Assembly: GCA_012514415.1 (NCBI GenBank)
Contig: JAAZAH010000375.1
Coordinates: forward strand, 1-26,035
DNA length: 26,035 nt
Direction of reading: 5' to 3'
Origin: Sandaracinaceae bacterium
Lineage (GTDB): Bacteria; Myxococcota_A; Polyangia; Polyangiales; Houyiibacteriaceae
Shown: in pieces, positions 1 to 7,398 of the stretch
Position numbering within the stretch: the stretch's first letter is position 1
Layout of the letters: each line of letters starts with the position of its first letter
The notes under the pieces: generated by a model
Database searches by the model: none
Told to the model about the DNA's origin: nothing
What the model saw: only the letters and a program-made list of their open reading frames with translations
Program-made: the position numbers and the translations under genes

Positions 1-1346
1 ACGGCGAACCCGTCGGCGAATCTCCTGTGACCGTGGAAGACCTTGCGCCCGGAGAGCATCTCGTCGAGGCGACGCACGACGACTATCAGGAGGCGACGGC
101 AGTTGCCTCGGTCGAGGCAGGAAAGCAGGCGGTGCTTCAGCTCAGGCTCGCTCCGATTGAGCGAGCGCCGGGACGCGTGATCGTCAACGCCGATGTCGCA
201 AAGGCGCGGGTCTTCGTCGACAATGAAGATCAGGGTGAGGCCCCTGTCGTCGTGAGCGAAATCCCGGCAGGGACTCATGCGATCCGCGTGATCGCCCCCG
301 GACGGCAGGAGTTTCGGACGACCTGCAATACCGCCCCAGGGCAAGACTGCGAGATCAACGCCGTGCTCGCGGTTGAGGGAACGCCGGTTCGGATCGAGGC
401 CAACATCTCGGGCGCGCAGTTTTACCTCAACGACGACCTCATCGGGCCGGTTCCGTGGGAGGGTGAGCTTCCCATCGGTTCGCATCGCTTCGAAATCCGT
501 GCCGAAGATTACCGCCCGCATTCCGAAGTGATCGCACTCCGTTCATCCGACGAAGTTCGCGTCCTGAGCTTTACGCTGGTTGGATTCGATCAACTCACGC
601 CTGAGGAAGAGCGCGCGCTCGAAAGAGAGCGTCAAATCGCCATCCGGAGCGCCACGAGTCATAGCGCGGCCGTTCTCCCTTCGGATCTTGCGATCCTCGA
701 CATCGGACTCGGATATTTGCCGATGGCGCATATGAAGCTCGGCGTGGGTATCATGAAATACCTCGAGGCGGGCTTTGCTTTCCATACGATGGGTCGCCTC
801 AATCAATTCGAGCTATCTGCGAAAGCCGGTGTGCAGCCGTTGAAGCAGCTTTCGGTCGGAGGTCGGCTCACGCTCGGTGGGGGGCTTGGGCCGAAGCGCG
901 CGAGCGAGCCCGACACGCCGGTCCTTGGTGGCGGCGTGGCCGGAGCCGAGGGCGAGCATAAGACCAACTCGTTCTATCTCGGTCTTGACGCGATCGGGAC
1001 GATCCACTTCAACCGGGCGGGCGCGGTTTCGCTCTGGGTCGCCATGGATTATCATTCGGATCGCTGGGATTGGGCGGGAGACAATCGCAGCATGCTCCAC
1101 GCTCCGCTCGGTGAGGAAGCGCGTCAAAACCTCGTCCGCGGACGCATCGGGGGGGCGCTCGAGTTCACGCTCAATAAACGCCTCAATATCTGGGGAACGT
1201 TTGAGGGCGTGCTCGGAAAAGAGCGACGGATCTACGGGAACGTGTTCCTAAAGCCCGACAAGGGCCGCTTCGATCCACAGATCTACACCATGCTCGGCAT
1301 CACGCTGAAGTTCGGTTCGCTCTGGGATGAGGAAGAGCTCGAATGA
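1..1346 (+). CDS. PEGA-repeat protein with C-terminal outer-membrane beta-barrel (5' truncated by window edge)
   Basis: The frame is open from base 3, and the residues before the first GTG (base 27) already read as PEGA repeat (GEPVGESPVTV), so the true start lies upstream of the window. Three PEGA-type beta repeats follow one another over roughly the first 200 visible residues, each ending in a 'PAGTH/PIGSH' turn. After a short charged linker (EERALERERQ), the last 210 residues alternate polar and hydrophobic positions with many Gly and aromatics and end in 'GITLKFG'. This resembles a small outer-membrane beta-barrel, with the PEGA part probably periplasmic. PEGA domains are common in Myxococcota surface proteins. 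The stop codon overlaps the tmk start (ATGA), so the two genes are probably translationally coupled. Substrate and role are unknown; the barrel call is inference from composition. Confidence 0.8.
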   Translation, partial: GEPVGESPVTVEDLAPGEHLVEATHDDYQEATAVASVEAGKQAVLQLRLAPIERAPGRVIVNADVAKARVFVDNEDQGEAPVVVSEIPAGTHAIRVIAPGRQEFRTTCNTAPGQDCEINAVLAVEGTPVRIEANISGAQFYLNDDLIGPVPWEGELPIGSHRFEIRAEDYRPHSEVIALRSSDEVRVLSFTLVGFDQLTPEEERALERERQIAIRSATSHSAAVLPSDLAILDIGLGYLPMAHMKLGVGIMKYLEAGFAFHTMGRLNQFELSAKAGVQPLKQLSVGGRLTLGGGLGPKRASEPDTPVLGGGVAGAEGEHKTNSFYLGLDAIGTIHFNRAGAVSLWVAMDYHSDRWDWAGDNRSMLHAPLGEEARQNLVRGRIGGALEFTLNKRLNIWGTFEGVLGKERRIYGNVFLKPDKGRFDPQIYTMLGITLKFGSLWDEEELE

Positions 1347-1993
1347 GCCCAAAGAGCGCCTTCATCGTCTTTGAGGGGATCGATGGCTCTGGAACCTCGA
1401 CGCAGGCCGAGCGTCTCGCGTCGAGGCTCCGCGAAAAGGGGCGTGCCGTGCATTTGACGCGCGAGCCGAGCGACGGCCCCATCGGTGTCCTCATCCGGCA
1501 AGCGCTTCGGAGGCGTTTGGTCGTACCGACCGCCGATGGAGGGCGCTCTCCTCGGATGGAAACCATGGCACTGCTCTTCGCCGCCGATCGCATGGACCAT
1601 CTCGAGTGCGAGATTGAACCGCGCCTCGAGCGTGGCGAGATCGTCCTCTGCGATCGATACCTCTACAGTTCGCTCGCCTATCAATCGGCCACAGGCGAAG
1701 ACGGTGAGGCGAGCATTCCTTGGTTGCTCGAGCTCAATCGGTATGCCCGAACGCCCGATCTTGTCCTCCTTTTTGATGTCCCACCGGCCGAAGCGGGGAG
1801 AAGAAGAGCGCTGCGCGGCTCGGACGAGGAGATCTTTGAGGTCGACGCCTTACAGGAGCGGATCGCGCGCGCCTATTCGGCGCTTCCCGAGCGCCTCCGC
1901 GACATACCGTTTGAGAGGATCGATGCCTCGGCGACCCTCGAAGCCGTCGAAGTGGCGATTCTTGCCGCGCTTGAAGCGAGGGGCATCCGTTGA
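1343..1993 (+). CDS. tmk: Thymidylate (dTMP) kinase with an atypical P-loop
   Basis: Phosphorylates dTMP to dTDP in the cytoplasm, an essential step in dTTP synthesis. The 216-residue length is normal for the family. Visible motifs are the N-terminal P-loop (GIDGSGTSTQ, residues 12-21), the REP motif (40-42), a DRY motif (D104-R105-Y106, followed by LYSSLAYQ) and an arginine-rich LID near residues 152-160. The P-loop is odd: the family consensus GxxGxGKST/TTQ has Lys where this protein has Thr18 (codon ACC, 1394-1396). That Lys normally contacts the ATP phosphates. All other diagnostic motifs are intact and the frame is unbroken, so I call it tmk, with a query over activity or lineage-specific compensation. 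The ATG start overlaps the stop of the PEGA gene. Confidence 0.9.
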   Translation: MSPKSAFIVFEGIDGSGTSTQAERLASRLREKGRAVHLTREPSDGPIGVLIRQALRRRLVVPTADGGRSPRMETMALLFAADRMDHLECEIEPRLERGEIVLCDRYLYSSLAYQSATGEDGEASIPWLLELNRYARTPDLVLLFDVPPAEAGRRRALRGSDEEIFEVDALQERIARAYSALPERLRDIPFERIDASATLEAVEVAILAALEARGIR

Positions 1994-2016
1994 CGGCTGG
2001 CTCAATGAGGAGCCCA

Positions 2017-2030
2017 GTCAAAATTTTGAC
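2017..2030. promoter_or_regulatory. 14-bp perfect palindrome, candidate operator
   Basis: GTCAAAATTTTGAC is a perfect 14-bp palindrome in the 67-bp gap between tmk and the lipoprotein gene, about 30 bp upstream of the lipoprotein ATG. It is strikingly AT-rich for this GC-rich window. A dimeric repressor site is the natural reading, but this is inferred from symmetry and position only; the regulator is unknown. Confidence 0.35.
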
Positions 2031-2060
2031 GCCTCGGTGATTTTCGCATCGGATGCTCCT

Positions 2061-2516
2061 ATGCGTCTGCCGATGACTTTCTTTGCGCTCGCCTGCATGA
2101 ACCTTTTGCTCAGCGGCTGCTCGAGTCGTGCCGAGGAGCTTGTAGTCGAGGCTCCTCCCGCGGAGGTTTCGACGGGCGGTGCCGAGCACGCAGAGCTTGA
2201 GATTCCGCGCTTTCAGCTCCACCGCGTGATTGAGGGAGGTCTCGGGCGCGTCCTTCAGCGCCTTGAGCTCGAGCCTTATCGTGTGGAGGGTGGATTCCGC
2301 GGCTTTCGTGTGCTCCGGTCGCGCCTTTACACGCGATCGGGCGAGCCGATTGACCTCCGACCTGGCGATGTGATTCTGGCGCTCAACGGCCGGTCCATCG
2401 AGCGCCCCGAAGAAGCGATGCAAGCCTTTGAAGCGCTCCGCGGGGAAGAGGCGATCGTGGTCTCCATTTTGCGCGATGAGAACCGAGACGAGCTCCGTAT
2501 CCCAATCGTCGATTGA
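2061..2516 (+). CDS. Small PDZ-domain lipoprotein (GspC-PDZ-like)
   Basis: This 151-residue protein begins with a short hydrophobic signal ending in a lipobox (L17-S18-G19-C20), so it should be lipidated on Cys20 and anchored in a periplasm-facing membrane leaflet. After an acidic/Pro-rich linker, residues from about 60 to the end form one PDZ-like domain. The stretch 'LRPGDVILALNGRSIERPEEA' closely resembles the PDZ/HR domain of type II secretion protein GspC and of HtrA proteases. No protease domain is present. The frame is open further upstream, but ATG 2061 is chosen because it places the signal peptide at the N-terminus; no strong Shine-Dalgarno is visible. No secretion genes flank it, so a scaffold or ligand-binding role is only a guess. 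Confidence 0.75.
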   Translation: MRLPMTFFALACMNLLLSGCSSRAEELVVEAPPAEVSTGGAEHAELEIPRFQLHRVIEGGLGRVLQRLELEPYRVEGGFRGFRVLRSRLYTRSGEPIDLRPGDVILALNGRSIERPEEAMQAFEALRGEEAIVVSILRDENRDELRIPIVD

Positions 2517-2617
2517 GGAACTCAGCCACATTGCCACAACTTTCTGGCCCCTGCAGGCCGACTCACTTCCGCTCTCCTATTGCGCGCCTCGCTGATTGCC
2601 CCCAGGCTTCCCTCGAT

Positions 2618-2684
2618 GAGCGAGAGCGAATCCGGCAGGAGAACCTCCAAGGGAACCTCTTGACCCAAAGAGCGAGAGCGATTC
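2618..2684 (+). repeat. Two near-identical 15-bp direct repeats upstream of ctaA
   Basis: GAGCGAGAGCGAATC (2618-2632) and GAGCGAGAGCGATTC (2670-2684) differ at one base and start 52 bp apart. The second ends just before the GTG start of the heme A synthase gene. They lie in a 169-bp gene-free gap in which I see no other feature. They could be regulatory, or chance repetition of a GC-rich motif. Confidence 0.3.
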
Positions 2685-2685
2685 A

Positions 2686-3660
2686 GTGAATGCACCCTCC
2701 ATCGAATACCGGCGCTTTCATAAGGCGGCCGTCCTTTTTTTGGCTTACACCATCTTCGTGATCCTCTGGGGCGCCTTCGTCAGGGTGAGCCTCAGCGGCG
2801 ATGGATGTGGTGAAAATTGGCCCCTATGCCATGGGCAGGTCGTCCCCGATTTCAGTGAGACCAAGACCTATATCGAGCTCGCCCATCGCATCACCTCCTC
2901 GCTCACGGGCCTTTTTGCGATCGGTCTCGTCGTCGCTTCGCGTCGGATCGCCCCGAAGGGCTCCTTGCTCCGCCGGACGGCGCTCGCCTCTCTCCTCTTC
3001 ATCATCTTCGAAGGATTGGTCGGGGCGGCACAGGTCAAGCTCGGATATGTCGCGACGAATCCCTCCGAGGCGCGCGGATATTGGGCGGCGCTCCACCTCA
3101 CCAACACCTTTTTCATGATCCTCGCGATCAGTTGGATGGTTCGCGCCGCCGCGGGAAGGGCTCATCCGTCGCGCCTCTTTCCGCGCGCATCCTTCGCGTC
3201 TTGGTTCGGTGTCTTTTTGCTCGTGATCGTTTCGGCCGTGGGCGCGATCACGGCGCTTGGCGATACGATCTTTCCGGCCGAGACGTTCGCTGAAGGCTGG
3301 CGCCAGAAGCAGGCGCATGATGCGCATCTTTTCGTTCGTCTGCGCATCGTCCACCCCGTGCTCGCGATCGTTACAGCGCTCTATCTCTTGTTCTTGCATA
3401 TTCCGCGTGCGCTCGATGAGGGGCCGCTTCGCACAACCTCCCGCGCGGTTCTGGCACTCCTCTTGGTCCAGATGGCGGTTGGGTTCGTGAATGTCCTTCT
3501 CGCTGCGCCGGCTGCGCTCCAAATCATCCACCTCTTCGTCGCGGATCTACTCTTCATCGCCGTCGCGTTCTCGCTCCTCGATGAGCTCATCGTGGTGGGG
3601 CAAGCGGAGGTCGAGGCGGCGCATCCGACCGCTCGAGCGTCGCTGGCTCCGCCAGGGTGA
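2686..3660 (+). CDS. ctaA: Heme A synthase (CtaA/COX15 family)
   Basis: Integral membrane protein of 324 residues that oxidises the C8 methyl of heme O to the formyl group of heme A, needed for aa3-type cytochrome oxidase. About eight hydrophobic segments are visible. The first extracytoplasmic loop holds the conserved pair in 'GCGENWPLCHG' (C41, C48), typical of the COX15/CtaA family. Candidate heme-ligand histidines occur in 'ELAHR' after the loop, 'ALHLTN', 'RIVHP' and 'IIHLF', which matches the family's four-His pattern in two repeated halves. GTG 2686 is the only plausible start, since the next ATG at 2690 is out of frame. Neighbours are unrelated; no ctaB or cox genes lie in the window, so the oxidase operon is elsewhere. 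Confidence 0.9.
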   Translation: MNAPSIEYRRFHKAAVLFLAYTIFVILWGAFVRVSLSGDGCGENWPLCHGQVVPDFSETKTYIELAHRITSSLTGLFAIGLVVASRRIAPKGSLLRRTALASLLFIIFEGLVGAAQVKLGYVATNPSEARGYWAALHLTNTFFMILAISWMVRAAAGRAHPSRLFPRASFASWFGVFLLVIVSAVGAITALGDTIFPAETFAEGWRQKQAHDAHLFVRLRIVHPVLAIVTALYLLFLHIPRALDEGPLRTTSRAVLALLLVQMAVGFVNVLLAAPAALQIIHLFVADLLFIAVAFSLLDELIVVGQAEVEAAHPTARASLAPPG

Positions 3661-3664
3661 GACG

Positions 3665-3694
3665 CTGCGCGAGCGCTTTCGAGGCGGCGCGCAG
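3665..3694. other. GC-rich hairpin just after ctaA
   Basis: CTGCGCG (3665-3671) and CGCGCAG (3688-3694) are perfect inverted arms around a 16-base loop, starting 4 bp after the ctaA stop. There is no following T-run, so it is not a convincing intrinsic terminator. It may act as a 3' mRNA-stabilising hairpin or be incidental in this GC-rich sequence. The rest of the 122-bp gap holds nothing I can name. Confidence 0.25.
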
Positions 3695-3782
3695 AATGCG
3701 CCCCTCAGACACGCGCCGCGGTGCATTCGTGCTCTTCTCGATTCGCTGACGCTTAATCTGTAGATTTTTCCCGTGAGCTGCT

Positions 3783-4877
3783 ATGCTCTCGGGCGTGCCA
3801 TCGAGCTATATAGGCAGGGAGATCGCCGATCAATTTCGGATCGTCGAGCGCATCGGCGCGGGCGGAATGGGCTCGGTGTATCGTGCCGAGCAGCCAGAGA
3901 TGAACCGCTCGGTCGCGATCAAGATCCTGCACTCGAAATACCTCAGCCGTGCCGATCTGGTCTCGCGCTTTCGACGTGAGGCGAGGGCGATGAGCCACCT
4001 CAGCCATCCGAACACGGCGCGAGTCTTTCTTTACGGTCAGCTCGAAGATGGGGCCTGCTATTTCGTGATGGAATACCTCGAGGGGCATAACCTGGCCCAA
4101 GAGGTGCGACGGAATGGCCCCGTTGACGTGGCGCGCGCGCTTCGCATCATGGTTCAAGTCGCGGGGGCGCTCGAAGAGGCGCATCGCGCCGGCATCATTC
4201 ATCGAGATCTCAAGCCCGAGAATATCTTTCTGACCACCCAAGGGGGCATTCCCGATTTCCCGAAGGTGCTGGATTTTGGGCTCGCCAAAGTCAGCGAAAA
4301 ACAGTTGGCGCCGGGCTCGATGATGCTCACGCGTGAGGGCATGGTCTTTGGGACACCGGAGTTCATGAGCCCGGAGCAAGCGCAAGGGCAGACGTTGGAT
4401 GGTCGAAGCGATATCTACTCGCTCGGAATCATCCTTTACGAGCTTCTCACGGGAAAACTGCCCTTCGAGGCCAAGACCTCGATGGAGTTCATCAAGCATC
4501 AGGTCGCGACCACACCGATTCCGATCTCCGCTCGGGTGCCGGGCCTTCGTTTCCCTCGTTCGGTCGAGGCGATCATCGAGAGGGCGCTTGCGAAGAAGCC
4601 GGCCCATCGCTTTGGCAGTGCTGCCGAGATGGCGGCGGCGATGCAGGCGGCGCTCGACGAGAGCCACCTCTGGGAGTCAGACGCCCGAGATGGAGCGGCG
4701 GGGAGCGGGGATGAGCGAGACTCGGATCTCCCAACCCGCATCGAAGTGGACAGCGGAAGCGAAGCGCAAGGAGCCTTTGATGACGATCCCCTTCCGGGAG
4801 TTCCGGTCGGGTGGATTGTCATCGGGCTCGCTGTCGCCATCGGGGCGATTGGCGGACTGATGTATCTGATCGGCTAA
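3783..4877 (+). CDS. Hanks-type Ser/Thr protein kinase, membrane-anchored
   Basis: Eukaryotic-like (PknB-type) kinase of 364 residues with all catalytic motifs: glycine loop GAGGMGSVY (25-33), ATP-binding Lys47 in VAIK, catalytic HRDLKPEN (140-147, D142), DFG (164-166), and 'GTPEFMSPEQ' in the activation/P+1 segment. The kinase domain ends near residue 290. An acidic linker follows, and then one C-terminal transmembrane helix (GWIVIGLAVAIGAIGGLMYL) with almost nothing beyond it. The protein is therefore tail-anchored with the kinase cytoplasmic and no extracellular sensor domain. Such kinases are abundant in Myxococcota. No cognate phosphatase or FHA protein is adjacent, so the substrate is unknown. 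ATG 3783 is used; no good Shine-Dalgarno is seen, and GTG 3795 is an alternative. Confidence 0.92.
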   Translation: MLSGVPSSYIGREIADQFRIVERIGAGGMGSVYRAEQPEMNRSVAIKILHSKYLSRADLVSRFRREARAMSHLSHPNTARVFLYGQLEDGACYFVMEYLEGHNLAQEVRRNGPVDVARALRIMVQVAGALEEAHRAGIIHRDLKPENIFLTTQGGIPDFPKVLDFGLAKVSEKQLAPGSMMLTREGMVFGTPEFMSPEQAQGQTLDGRSDIYSLGIILYELLTGKLPFEAKTSMEFIKHQVATTPIPISARVPGLRFPRSVEAIIERALAKKPAHRFGSAAEMAAAMQAALDESHLWESDARDGAAGSGDERDSDLPTRIEVDSGSEAQGAFDDDPLPGVPVGWIVIGLAVAIGAIGGLMYLIG

Positions 4878-5130
4878 GGGCCGCGGGGCACGCTCCGGCT
4901 GGATTCAACCGCAGGGGAGCTGCCTTCGGCGGCAAACGGAGGGTGGCCGAGTGGGCTCCATCGCTCGGGAACGAGGGGGCGCGTTCTCTCTCACTACCGG
5001 CCTTATGAGCCATCACGGGGCGCGAGGGCTCGCTTGGAGCGGACGCGAAAGTCTCGCCCCTTGATGGCTCGATCTCCGCCCATCGCTCAGGTATGATTGG
5101 CTCGAGGGGAAGACACGCGAGGAGGAAGCG

Positions 5131-5469
5131 ATGACGAGGTTCAAGAAGGGGAGCGCGCCCCACGGTGGGCGCCGGATGAACGAGCTCAGCGAAGAGGAGC
5201 GCCTCTTTATTCGGCAGCTTTACCGACTCGATCGCAGTCGGCGCGGTGCGTTCCATTCCACCCATCTCCTCCCCGGGGTGATGCCCGAGGTGAGGAAGGA
5301 ACGCGTGGTCAGCGTCGTTGATTTGCTCCGCGATGGGCTCATCGAGGCGCGCGCCAACATCGTCGGGACCTACGGCCAACCGCTCGTTCGCATCACGGAA
5401 CGAGGTCGCGCCTACGCTCGGAGCGTCGAAGGCGGCGGAGACGAAGACGGCCCGTATGATGCCGCCTGA
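5131..5469 (+). CDS. Small hypothetical protein, possible winged-helix fold
   Basis: This 112-residue ORF has a strong Shine-Dalgarno (GAGGAGG, 5119-5125, five bases before ATG), which is the best evidence that it is a real gene. The N-terminus is basic. The middle (ELSEEERLFIRQLYRLDR) looks helical. The segment 'VVDLLRDGLIEARANIVG' followed by 'PLVRITERGRAYA' resembles the recognition helix plus beta-wing of winged-helix proteins, where 'xITxxGRxYA' closes the wing. The C-terminus is acidic (EGGGDEDG). I recognise no named family. It could be a small DNA-binding regulator, but that is inference. The 253-bp gap before it contains no further gene or structure I can support. Confidence 0.6.
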   Translation: MTRFKKGSAPHGGRRMNELSEEERLFIRQLYRLDRSRRGAFHSTHLLPGVMPEVRKERVVSVVDLLRDGLIEARANIVGTYGQPLVRITERGRAYARSVEGGGDEDGPYDAA

Positions 5470-5520
5470 GCCTCCACCGAACTCACCGATCACTTTGCCG
5501 ATGAAGCTGCCCAGAGGCGC

Positions 5521-6450
5521 CTAAACGGTCACGGCTCCAAGATCCTCGGGCGTTTCCTCGGGCGCCGGGATCCAATCCTCATCGGGCGGATCGGGAGGCG
5601 GGAAGAAGGGATTGCCGAGGTAGTCCTCGCGGCGGTTCAGAAGGTAGGTGACGAAGAGATAACGAAAGAGGCTTTTTTGCTCGAGATTTGGATGGATGTG
5701 GGGAGCAATCTCTTCCTCGTGCGCTTTTTTCGTAAGGCTCCAGTGAAGGCCGGGCCTCATGTGGTGGATGGTGTGGAAGCCGTTGTTGAACGCGAGGAGA
5801 TTGAGGAAAGGATCGACGAAATTGCGTGAGTGATTGTATTTGCTCTCGAGATCGCATCCATCGTGCTGAAGGAGGTTGATGCCCGTGATGCCCCATTGCG
5901 CGTAAAAATGCGGGAAGAACCAGAGCGCAAGGGCGAGCTTCCAGTCGAGGATGAGAAGGCCGATATTGAATGCCCAGAGGACGACGATTTCCGTCATCAA
6001 CTGGCGGAACCACACCGGATGACGCTTTCGCATCGCGACGGTATAGGCCGAGTCGGCCTTGGCGACGCTCTTGGCCACGATGAGGATGAAGAGGAGGACA
6101 TTGAGAATGTGGAGCTTGAAGCGCGCCTTGCTCGTCCTCATGGCGTCCTTCGGGCTATTCGTGGCCTTATGGTGGCCGAGGTTATGGCCGGGAACGAATG
6201 AGCTCGAGGGGTGGCCGTAAATGAGCGTGAGAACCACTTGATAGATGCGGTTCATCCAGCGCTTTTTGAAGACGGGGCAATGGATCGCGTTGTGGTTTTG
6301 CACCGCGCCCTGGAAGGCCGTGAGGCAGAGCAGAGCGATGAGGGCGCACATCACCCAATCGAATGTGCCGTGGTTCCACGCGATGATGAGCGTGCCGAAG
6401 TAGATGAGGTGCGTGGAGAGGGGATAGAGATCGGCGCGTCTGCGCAGCAT
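5521..6450 (-). CDS. Fatty-acid desaturase-family membrane di-iron enzyme
   Basis: The 309-residue protein has four or more hydrophobic segments and the histidine clusters of membrane fatty-acid desaturases/hydroxylases (PF00487): HNAIH (53-57), HNLGHH (89-94), a mid-protein HDG, and HTIHHMRPGLHW near residue 226. These ligate the non-heme di-iron centre that inserts a double bond or hydroxyl using O2 and an electron donor. The C-terminal tail is Pro- and acid-rich. ATG 6450 is preceded by AAAGG at suitable spacing and by a perfect inverted repeat. The crotonase gene lies 120 bp upstream on the same strand, so co-transcription and a lipid-modifying role are possible. The substrate (acyl-lipid, acyl-CoA or carotenoid-like) cannot be read from the sequence. 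Confidence 0.88.
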   Translation of the reverse strand: MLRRRADLYPLSTHLIYFGTLIIAWNHGTFDWVMCALIALLCLTAFQGAVQNHNAIHCPVFKKRWMNRIYQVVLTLIYGHPSSSFVPGHNLGHHKATNSPKDAMRTSKARFKLHILNVLLFILIVAKSVAKADSAYTVAMRKRHPVWFRQLMTEIVVLWAFNIGLLILDWKLALALWFFPHFYAQWGITGINLLQHDGCDLESKYNHSRNFVDPFLNLLAFNNGFHTIHHMRPGLHWSLTKKAHEEEIAPHIHPNLEQKSLFRYLFVTYLLNRREDYLGNPFFPPPDPPDEDWIPAPEETPEDLGAVTV

Positions 6451-6469
6451 GGCCGAACCTTTCTTCGAA

Positions 6470-6484
6470 ATGAGCCGGGCTCAT
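6470..6484. promoter_or_regulatory. 15-bp inverted repeat upstream of the desaturase gene
   Basis: ATGAGCC-G-GGCTCAT has perfect 7-bp arms around one central base. Its near edge is 20 bp upstream of the desaturase ATG, a typical operator position for a lipid-responsive repressor, although it could also form an mRNA hairpin. The regulator is unknown. The rest of the 120-bp gap shows no terminator. Confidence 0.35.
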
Positions 6485-6570
6485 CCTGCCTGCGATTCAT
6501 CCGAATGTCTATCCTGCGTTCCCACCGATTTGAGCAGGGCATTGTTGGACCGGCTCAATTGTCTCATCTC

Positions 6571-7314
6571 TCAATAGTCTTTTTCGACAAACCGTATGGC
6601 ACCGGCCCGAGTCTCGTGTTCGAGGGCGCCACGTCCTCGCCGAAATTCATTGCGAAGGGCCTCTTCGAGCGGAAGATCGAGGCCTTCATAGGTCGAGAGC
6701 CGATCGCTCCTCATACAGATTTCGGGAAAGGAGAGGATGTTTTCGGCGAGCCGAATGGCCTCGTCGAGCGCGTGCCCGTCGGGGACGACGCGGTTGACGA
6801 GCCCCATCGCGAGCGCTTCCTCCGCGCCGACCGCGCGGCCCGTGAGGATGAGATCGAGCGCCCGACCGAGACCGATGATCCGCGGGAGCCGGACCGTGCC
6901 GCCATCGATGAGTGGCACACCGAAACGGCGACAAAAGACGCCGAGCGTGGCGCTCTTTTCGGCGACCCGGAGATCGGCAAGGAGGGCCAGCTCGAGCCCG
7001 CCTGCAACGGCATATCCCGCGATGGCGGCAATCAACGGCTTTTGGAGCAACATCCGAGACGGTCCGAGTGGCGCATCTCCTTCGGGCTCCAAGCGGTTGG
7101 GCGTGCCCTCGGCGATGGCTTTGAGATCGGCTCCTGCACAAAAATTGCCTCCATCGCCCGTGAGGATCGCGATCTTCGATGTTTCGTCGGCCTCAAACCC
7201 GCGGAGCGCGTCGGCGAGCGATCGCGCGGTGTCCCGATCGATCGCGTTGCGGCGCTCGGGGCGCGAGAGGCGGAAAATGCGGATGGGGCCGCGCGATTCC
7301 ACGATGACGCTCAT
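6571..7314 (-). CDS. Crotonase / enoyl-CoA hydratase-family protein with one catalytic Glu
   Basis: A 247-residue crotonase-fold protein that binds an acyl-CoA thioester. The oxyanion-hole segments are present: 'NFCAGADLK' (57-65) and 'GYAVAGGLELAL' (100-111). The first catalytic glutamate of enoyl-CoA hydratase (rat Glu144) is kept as E108. The second (rat Glu164) falls on Cys128 in 'LGVFCRRFGVPLIDGGT'. Canonical hydration uses both Glu residues, so simple enoyl-CoA hydratase activity is doubtful. Isomerase, hydrolase or other crotonase chemistry is possible. The gene is divergent from gatC (84-bp gap) and upstream of the desaturase on the same strand. Fold assignment is firm; reaction is uncertain. 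Confidence 0.88.
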   Translation of the reverse strand: MSVIVESRGPIRIFRLSRPERRNAIDRDTARSLADALRGFEADETSKIAILTGDGGNFCAGADLKAIAEGTPNRLEPEGDAPLGPSRMLLQKPLIAAIAGYAVAGGLELALLADLRVAEKSATLGVFCRRFGVPLIDGGTVRLPRIIGLGRALDLILTGRAVGAEEALAMGLVNRVVPDGHALDEAIRLAENILSFPEICMRSDRLSTYEGLDLPLEEALRNEFRRGRGALEHETRAGAIRFVEKDY

Positions 7315-7398
7315 GGGTACAGAATAGCCTTGGATGGGGTGGATTTTTAGCTTCTTTCAGCGGGAAAAGCTTCGTGGATCTGCTAGGTATTACCCACC

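Noticed and set aside
1734..2537. 267-codon minus-strand ORF across tmk and the lipoprotein gene
   Set aside because: Low-complexity Arg/Ser-rich translation, antisense to two recognisable genes.
3753..4667. 304-codon minus-strand ORF over the Ser/Thr kinase
   Set aside because: Antisense to a kinase with all catalytic motifs; translation is His/Arg-rich without family resemblance.
6211..7350. 379-codon plus-strand ORF across the desaturase/crotonase region
   Set aside because: Opposite strand carries the His-box desaturase and the crotonase motifs; this ORF is a codon-bias shadow.
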